Shown: positions 15,238 to 18,832 of the stretch, in pieces
Position numbering within the stretch: the stretch's first letter is position 1
Layout of the letters: every line of letters begins with the position of its first letter
Assembly: GCF_000169335.1 (NCBI RefSeq)
Contig: NZ_AAXW01000081.1
Span: 1-18,832 of the forward strand
Direction: 5' to 3'
From: Crocosphaera chwakensis CCY0110
GTDB taxonomy: Bacteria > Cyanobacteriota > Cyanobacteriia > Cyanobacteriales > Microcystaceae
Length of the DNA: 18,832 nt
Translations under genes and position numbers: made by a program
The notes under the pieces: model-generated
Seen by the model: the letters and a program-made list of their open reading frames with translations, nothing else
The model's database searches: none
Told to the model about the DNA's origin: nothing

Positions 15238-15480
15238 TTAAGCGATCGCTTTTACTAATTCATAATGTAATAACATTAATTGATTAGCTGGTATGGTTTC
15301 CATCGCATAGGTTGTTCCATCATTATTAGAAAATTCTACTTCAAACGCTTCACCATCATACTCTATAACAATTGTTCCCACTTGCCCTTTATGTAAGGTA
15401 ATAGCTTGTCCCGTTTCAAAGTGAGTTGTTTGCCTATCCTCTGTTAAAGCGACTACATCTAATTCTTGAAATTTATTCAT
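15238..15480 (-). CDS. DUF4926 domain protein
   Basis: An 80-aa protein matching the DUF4926 pattern: an N-terminal DVVALTEDRQTTHF, a glycine-rich centre (LHKGQVGTIVIEYDGEAFEV) and EFSNNDGTTYAMETIPANQL. The fold is probably a small SH3-like beta barrel. Members are common in cyanobacteria and often lie next to small toxin-antitoxin-like genes (for example DUF6883), but no such partner is present here and the role is unknown. The ATG at 15480 has GAGG 7 nt upstream. A HIP1 octamer overlaps its C-terminal codons (about 15242-15249). The opposite strand just upstream holds a DUF433 remnant. Confidence 0.8.
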   Translation of the reverse strand: MNKFQELDVVALTEDRQTTHFETGQAITLHKGQVGTIVIEYDGEAFEVEFSNNDGTTYAMETIPANQLMLLHYELVKAIA

Positions 15481-15519
15481 AAGAATACCTCATTTATTGA
15501 CAGGATAATAATTTGTTAA

Positions 15520-15672
15520 TCTGGGAAAGTTCTCATTAATACTCGTATTGCTGTAGCTGACATTTTCGACTATTTAGGAGGAGGGATGACTATCGAGGAA
15601 GTATTAGATGATTTTCCTGATCTAACCCTTGAAAATATACAAGCTTGTTTTGCTTTTACTGCTAAATCTTGA
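15520..15672 (+). pseudogene. N-terminally truncated DUF433 antitoxin remnant
   Basis: The frame from 15520 to TGA 15670-15672 reads GKVLINTRIAVADIFDYLGG and then MTIEEVLDDFPDLTLENIQ. This is plainly the DUF433 pattern, in which intact proteins read HGKPxIxGTRIPVxxILxxLAxGxTxEEILxxxPxLTxEDIxA. DUF433 proteins act as antitoxins for DUF5615 toxins. The first 12-15 residues (the NPxICHGKP region) are missing: a stop at 15517-15519 precedes, and the only ATG (15586) is internal. Pro is also lost in TRIAV. The C-terminus stops early after FAFTAKS. No DUF5615 toxin gene is present, so this looks like decay of a TA module. Confidence 0.75.
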
Positions 15673-15726
15673 GCTTTATCATAAAATACAAAAGATAAAT
15701 TGATAAATTTAATTATTTCGTGATTA

Positions 15727-17271
15727 ATGAAACGAAGAGACTTTCTAATAACAACCCTTTTAAGTTCAGGTTTAATTATTAGTGATCCATTAAACACTCA
15801 GGCTGCTTCTATCCCAGAATTTTCTAACTCTCCTTTTACCTTAGGAGTCGCTTCGGGAGATCCTTTAAGCGATCGCGTTATTATCTGGACAAGATTAGCA
15901 CCAGATCCCCTCAAAGGAGGCGGAATTCCGAATATAAGCGTTCCTGTTGAATGGAAAATGGCTAAAGATCCCAAAATGACCAAAATTGTTCGTCAAGGGA
16001 CTTTTATGGCTATCCCAGAATTAGGTCATTCGGTTCATGTGGATGTAACTGAACTAGAAGCAAACCAGGTTTACTGGTATCAGTTTCAAGTGGGGGACTA
16101 TAAAAGTGCGATCGCTAGAACCAAAACTTTACCTAACCCGAATACTTCCGTTGACAAGATAAGTTTTGCCTTTGCATCCTGTCAAGACTGGCAAAATGGT
16201 TATTATGTTGCTCACAAACATCTAGCTAGAGAAGACCTTGATTTTGTGGTCTTTTTAGGGGACTATATTTATGAGCGATCAGGTGGTCAAAATGCAGTTC
16301 GTCGGCACCAAGGAAAAGATTGTTTGACCCTAGAAGACTATCGTAACCGCTACGCTCAATATAAAAGTGATCCTAACTTACAAGCGTCTCATCATCGTTT
16401 TCCTTGGATCATGACTTGGGACGATCATGAAGTGGATAATAATTACGCTGACCTTACCCCAGAAGATAATCAAAGTGTAGAAGCATTTCAAGCCAGACGC
16501 AAAGCAGCTTATCAAGCTTATTATGAACATACCCCAATCCGTGTCTCTTTCCAACCAGAAGAAGAGATCACCCTGTATCGAAGCTTTGAGCTAGGAAACT
16601 TAGGAAAATTGATGATATTGGATACGAGACAATATCGTAGTGATCAACCCTGTGGAGATGGTGCAAAACCTCGTTGTCAAGAAGCTACCAGCGACACAGC
16701 TACTGTATTGGGAACCGCGCAAGAACAATGGTTACAATCCCAACTATCCAATAGTTCAGCCTCTTGGAATATTATTGCACAACAGATTATGATGGCTCAA
16801 TATGATCTCGATCCTCGTCCAGACCAGGGATTGTTTAATATGGATCAATGGGATGGTTATCTAGCATCTCGTCGTCGTTTGCTTAATTTTTTACACAACA
16901 ATCAAATTTCTAACCCGATAGTGATCTCAGGGGATATCCATTCGAGTTGGGTTAATGATCTAAAATTAGATTTTGATGATCCGCGATCGCCAACAGTCGC
17001 AACAGAGTTTGTGGGAACCGCTATCTCTTCACAGTTTCCTCAGCAGTATATTGGACCAATCAAATTAGCTAGAATAGTTAATCGTCATGTCAAGTTTTTT
17101 GAAGGAACTAAACAGGGATACGTACGTTGTACCATAACCTCAGACTATTTTAAAAGTGACTATCAAGTTGTATCAAGCGTCTCAGATCCAGATGCTTCTC
17201 TCGATACTTTACAATCATTCATGGTGAAAAATGGTCAACTTGGAGCGCAAAATATCCCCCTAACCAAATAA
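15727..17271 (+). CDS. phoD: PhoD-family alkaline phosphatase, Tat-exported
   Basis: PhoD enzymes are secreted metallo-phosphodiesterases/phosphatases that release phosphate from organic phosphate esters. The 514-aa protein begins with a twin-arginine signal, RRDFL at residues 3-7 followed by a hydrophobic stretch to an Ala-rich site (TQAAS, near 24-28), so it is expected to fold in the cytoplasm and leave by Tat. The N-terminal PhoD domain (about 35-140, TLGVASGDP, VIIWTRLAPD) precedes the catalytic domain. Metal and active-site motifs are SCQDWQNGYY (Cys152), FLGDYIYE (Asp179), WDDHEVDNNY (231-240) and GDIHSSW (402-408). The length fits the family. No Pho box (CTTAACCT repeats) or strong ribosome site is seen before ATG 15727. 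The gene stands alone. Confidence 0.93.
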   Translation: MKRRDFLITTLLSSGLIISDPLNTQAASIPEFSNSPFTLGVASGDPLSDRVIIWTRLAPDPLKGGGIPNISVPVEWKMAKDPKMTKIVRQGTFMAIPELGHSVHVDVTELEANQVYWYQFQVGDYKSAIARTKTLPNPNTSVDKISFAFASCQDWQNGYYVAHKHLAREDLDFVVFLGDYIYERSGGQNAVRRHQGKDCLTLEDYRNRYAQYKSDPNLQASHHRFPWIMTWDDHEVDNNYADLTPEDNQSVEAFQARRKAAYQAYYEHTPIRVSFQPEEEITLYRSFELGNLGKLMILDTRQYRSDQPCGDGAKPRCQEATSDTATVLGTAQEQWLQSQLSNSSASWNIIAQQIMMAQYDLDPRPDQGLFNMDQWDGYLASRRRLLNFLHNNQISNPIVISGDIHSSWVNDLKLDFDDPRSPTVATEFVGTAISSQFPQQYIGPIKLARIVNRHVKFFEGTKQGYVRCTITSDYFKSDYQVVSSVSDPDASLDTLQSFMVKNGQLGAQNIPLTK

Positions 17272-17484
17272 AACGACTCCAAAAGAATAGAACAATGGCT
17301 GCACTGAGTCCAAACGATGTGGCTAGAAATTCTACAAAGTCTACAATAACTAAAAAGTATTTTACTAACTGAATCAATCTGATCAAAATTGGAACAGTTA
17401 CATACTGATAGACAATTTAAAAACCTTATTTTTGGCTAAGATAGAGTACAATTTATGTTAAATCTCTACACCAATTTGTTATAG

Positions 17485-17784
17485 TCAATAAACCTCGTCA
17501 TGAGTACCAATATCAAGTAAGATGATAAATTCTTGTTTAGTTTCTGGTTCAACTTCTATCGAAAAAATAATGCGACAATCATATCCACACGAACAAGCTT
17601 TTAATCCTAATAATTGTCCCTTTAATGAGTGAGTTCCTAAATTTGGTAAATAAACATCCTCTTTCATTTGTGCTAATTTCATTTGTGCTAAAGTTTTCTC
17701 AATTCTTTGCTGTAGCTTAGGATTTCGTAAAACAAATTTACGAAAAGCTCTTTCAAACTTTGGCGTTAAAATCAGTTCTCTCAT
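17485..17784 (-). CDS. RelE/YafQ-type mRNA interferase toxin of a type II TA pair
   Basis: A 99-aa protein of the RelE/ParE superfamily. These toxins cleave ribosome-bound mRNA unless bound by their antitoxin. Pattern: an N-terminal strand and helix (ELILTPKFERAFRKFVLRNP), then a centre with LGTHSLKGQL, a conserved GYDCRIIFSIE strand and the closing ILLDIGTHDEVY, which fits the YafQ-like branch. It begins 5 bp after the stop of the antitoxin gene, the usual antitoxin-first order. A 15-bp tandem duplication (17662-17691) inserts an extra in-frame five residues (LAQMKLAQMK) in the helix-loop before VYLPN. Whether this affects activity is unknown. The specific subfamily is inferred from motifs. 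Confidence 0.82.
   Translation of the reverse strand: MRELILTPKFERAFRKFVLRNPKLQQRIEKTLAQMKLAQMKEDVYLPNLGTHSLKGQLLGLKACSCGYDCRIIFSIEVEPETKQEFIILLDIGTHDEVY
17662..17691 (-). repeat. 15-bp tandem duplication inside the toxin gene
   Basis: TTTCATTTGTGCTAA occurs twice in perfect tandem (17662-17676, 17677-17691). It adds five residues in frame to the toxin. Identity of the two copies suggests a recent slippage event. Confidence 0.9.
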
Positions 17785-17789
17785 TAGAA

Positions 17790-18005
17790 TTAATCTAAAG
17801 TTGCTCTTAATTTTGTTAAAATTTCCTCAAGGGGTTGCGGTTTTAGTTTTCCTTCCTGAAAAGCAGCAATAGAGTCTTTAGCATCTCTGGCAATTTCTTG
17901 ACGACGCAAATCAATTAACCGATGATGTAAAATGTTTAATAACATTTCCTGTTCTTCTAAGGAAAGTTGTTCAACTGAATTTAAAACTTGCTCTAAAGTG
18001 ATCAT
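17790..18005 (-). CDS. Antitoxin of the RelE-type TA pair
   Basis: A 71-aa helical protein: MITLEQVLNSVEQLSLEEQE, then ILHHRLIDLRRQEIARDAKD, then AAFQEGKLKPQPLEEILTKL. This resembles the short antitoxins usually paired with RelE-type toxins in cyanobacteria: an N-terminal dimerising helical part and a C-terminal toxin-wrapping tail. It ends 5 bp before the toxin gene on the same strand, so the two are expected to be translated from one mRNA. Type II antitoxins normally repress their own promoter, but no clear operator palindrome is visible in 18006-18060. The start is ATG 18005 with GAG directly upstream. Identification rests mainly on size and its partner. Confidence 0.78.
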   Translation of the reverse strand: MITLEQVLNSVEQLSLEEQEMLLNILHHRLIDLRRQEIARDAKDSIAAFQEGKLKPQPLEEILTKLRATLD

Positions 18006-18337
18006 CTCGTTTTAGGATTTTATGAACTGTTTTAGGAATATTATCTCATCTTAAATCTTAATTGATTTTCCATAACAGTTATAAGAAGACTGAATCGAAG
18101 TGTTCCAAGACCCTGTGCTGTGGGATACGGTCTGAAAACACGAGTTAAGCCCTTACGAGTTACAATCAGTTTATAGCAGGTTTGTCAAAAAAATTGTGCT
18201 TAGGGATGGACAAGTGAAAAGTGTTGAGCTAACTATCGGTTAATAATTTCATCATTTCCAGTTTTTGCTCAGGGGAAAGAGACGATGCAACACCTGTTAA
18301 GAATTTCTTTATTAAGAAGCTATTTATAAAGTGAAAA
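18006..18337. other. Region between the TA pair and the IS5 transposase
   Basis: About 330 bp without an intact gene. It holds a short inverted pair AGACC/GGTCT (about 18108-18135), a direct repeat ACGAGTTA (18140-18147, 18155-18162), and a minus-strand coding-like tail ending at 18229-18231 (listed separately). The inner end of the IS element must lie within roughly 18240-18337, but with only one end in the window the terminal repeat cannot be identified. Confidence 0.5.
18229..18310 (-). pseudogene. Possible 3' fragment of a gene cut by the IS element
   Basis: On the minus strand a frame ends SSLSPEQKLEMMKLLTDS then TAG (18229-18231). The charged amphipathic sequence looks like the true C-terminus of a helical protein. 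It is open upstream towards and into the end of the transposase, where no start or ribosome site is seen. The simplest reading is a host gene whose 5' part was displaced or lost when the IS inserted. It could also be a chance frame. No family is recognised. Confidence 0.3.
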
Positions 18338-18772
18338 TTAAGCAGCTAATCGACGTAACATAATTCTAATCATTGCGGTATAGATAAAAGCCTCACTAAC
18401 TTCTGGCAAAAGTTCATAATCCAAACTTAAACGACGAGAATTAACTAACCAGCTAAAAGTCCTCTCAACCACCCATCTTCGAGGTAATACTTGAAACCCA
18501 CCAAAGTCATCGCTGCGCTTAATTACTTCAACTCTAGCATTGCACAGTTGTCCTACTACGCGAGCAAAATTATTACCTGTATAACCACCATCGACCCAAA
18601 TCAGTTCTAATTGTGATAATTCCTCAATATCTTCCATTAAACAAGCAAGTGCTAATAATCTTTCAGGTGCATTTGCTTCTGTTACCACCACTGCCAAAAT
18701 TAATCCTTGACTATCAACTAGAATGTGACGCTTCCTTCCTTTGATCTTTTTTCCTCCGTCAAAGCCGTACAC
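18338..18772 (-). CDS. IS5-family transposase, second reading frame (C-terminal part)
   Basis: The 144-aa frame carries the C-terminal half of a DDE transposase of the IS5 family: YGFDGGKKIKGRKRHILVDS at residues 2-21, the second catalytic Asp in WVDGGYTG (Asp61) and the catalytic Glu in WVVERTFSWL (Glu103), ending in RRLAA. The first catalytic Asp lies in the other frame (VDSQSVK, see the overlapping entry), so this product alone should be inactive. The nominal GTG start at 18770-18772 has no convincing role as a start; the protein is better read as the continuation of the upstream frame after a -1 shift. The IS lies at the window edge and its other end is outside. Confidence 0.9.
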   Translation of the reverse strand: MYGFDGGKKIKGRKRHILVDSQGLILAVVVTEANAPERLLALACLMEDIEELSQLELIWVDGGYTGNNFARVVGQLCNARVEVIKRSDDFGGFQVLPRRWVVERTFSWLVNSRRLSLDYELLPEVSEAFIYTAMIRIMLRRLAA

Positions 18773-18832
18773 CTCCCCCTTTTATGAGTCGTTTTTACCG
18801 ACTGACTATCAACTGATGCTGCTGTTGGCTTT
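18718..18832 (-). CDS. IS5-family transposase, first reading frame (partial)
   Basis: The minus-strand frame entering from the right edge reads KPTAASVDSQSVKTTHKRG and then leaves the family sequence (RCTALTEEK) to stop at 18718-18720. VDSQS contains the first catalytic Asp of the DDE triad. Just where homology switches frame, the minus strand has AAAAGGGGG (18775-18783). Slipping back one base after GGG gives KRGEVYGFDGG, exactly the family consensus, and joins the second frame. This is either programmed -1 frameshifting, common in IS5 subgroups, or loss of one G by mutation. The two frames overlap by 55 bp. The N-terminal DUF4096-like region is outside the window. Confidence 0.8.
   Translation of the reverse strand, partial: KPTAASVDSQSVKTTHKRGRCTALTEEKRSKEGSVTF

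Noticed and set aside
15680..15726. Pho box upstream of phoD
   Set aside because: No CTTAACCT-type direct repeats are present in the short upstream region.
18070..18178. Plus-strand open frame with CAVGYGLKTRVKPLRVTIS near the TA pair
   Set aside because: No start codon or ribosome site, no recognised family, and its composition may come from a repeat; not supported as a gene.
1..18832. tRNA, rRNA or known riboswitch genes
   Set aside because: No cloverleaf, TPsiC-like GGTTCGANTCC or rRNA signature was seen on either strand by eye; a covariance search (tRNAscan-SE, Rfam) would settle it.

Overview
The window is a stretch of cyanobacterial chromosome. The evidence is a chlorophyll-pathway gene (chlH), an mreBCD cluster, a DUF2949 gene, cyanobacterial-type toxin-antitoxin (TA) genes, a PEP-CTERM-like protein and at least twelve copies of the HIP1 octamer GCGATCGC in 18.8 kb. 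Low G+C, the IS5-type transposase and the small-gene repertoire suggest a unicellular, Crocosphaera/Cyanothece-like organism. That genus-level placement is inference.

Layout. 1-2316: the 3' part of mreB, then mreC and mreD, a tight cell-shape operon on the plus strand. 2308-3642: an MscS-type channel on the minus strand whose 3' end overlaps mreD by 9 bp. 3643-5447: a gene-poor stretch with a GC-rich structured island, a small winged-helix-like gene, a minus-strand PEP-CTERM-like protein built on 21-bp tandem repeats, a probable transposase remnant and a long AT-rich chlH leader. 5448-9431: chlH, the large subunit of magnesium chelatase, closed by a hairpin. 9496-11000: four short low-GC genes in one direction (a membrane/coiled-coil protein, a FlgT-C-like protein, an orphan HicB-like protein and an Uma2 remnant). 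11079-13085: an overlooked 51-aa membrane protein and a radical SAM protein, both minus. 13086-15181: a long upstream region with three TTGACA boxes spaced exactly 11 bp, a DUF2949 gene, and argG. 15238-18772: a DUF4926 gene, a DUF433 remnant, a Tat-exported PhoD-type phosphatase, a RelE-type TA pair and, at the right edge, an IS5-family insertion sequence in two reading frames.

How the genes fit together. Core genes (mreBCD, chlH, argG, phoD) alternate with small accessory and decaying elements: four TA-like loci (orphan hicB, DUF4926, DUF433 remnant, RelE pair), three nuclease or transposase traces (Uma2, an IS701-like N-terminus, IS5) and several inverted repeats. Nothing forms an obvious complete new defence system. 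The best candidates for undescribed biology are the paired genes at 9496-10542, the 51-aa membrane protein with its TTAACTG/CAGTTAA-rich upstream region, the 11-bp-phased TTGACA array before the DUF2949 gene, and the short heptad-repeat PEP-CTERM-like protein.
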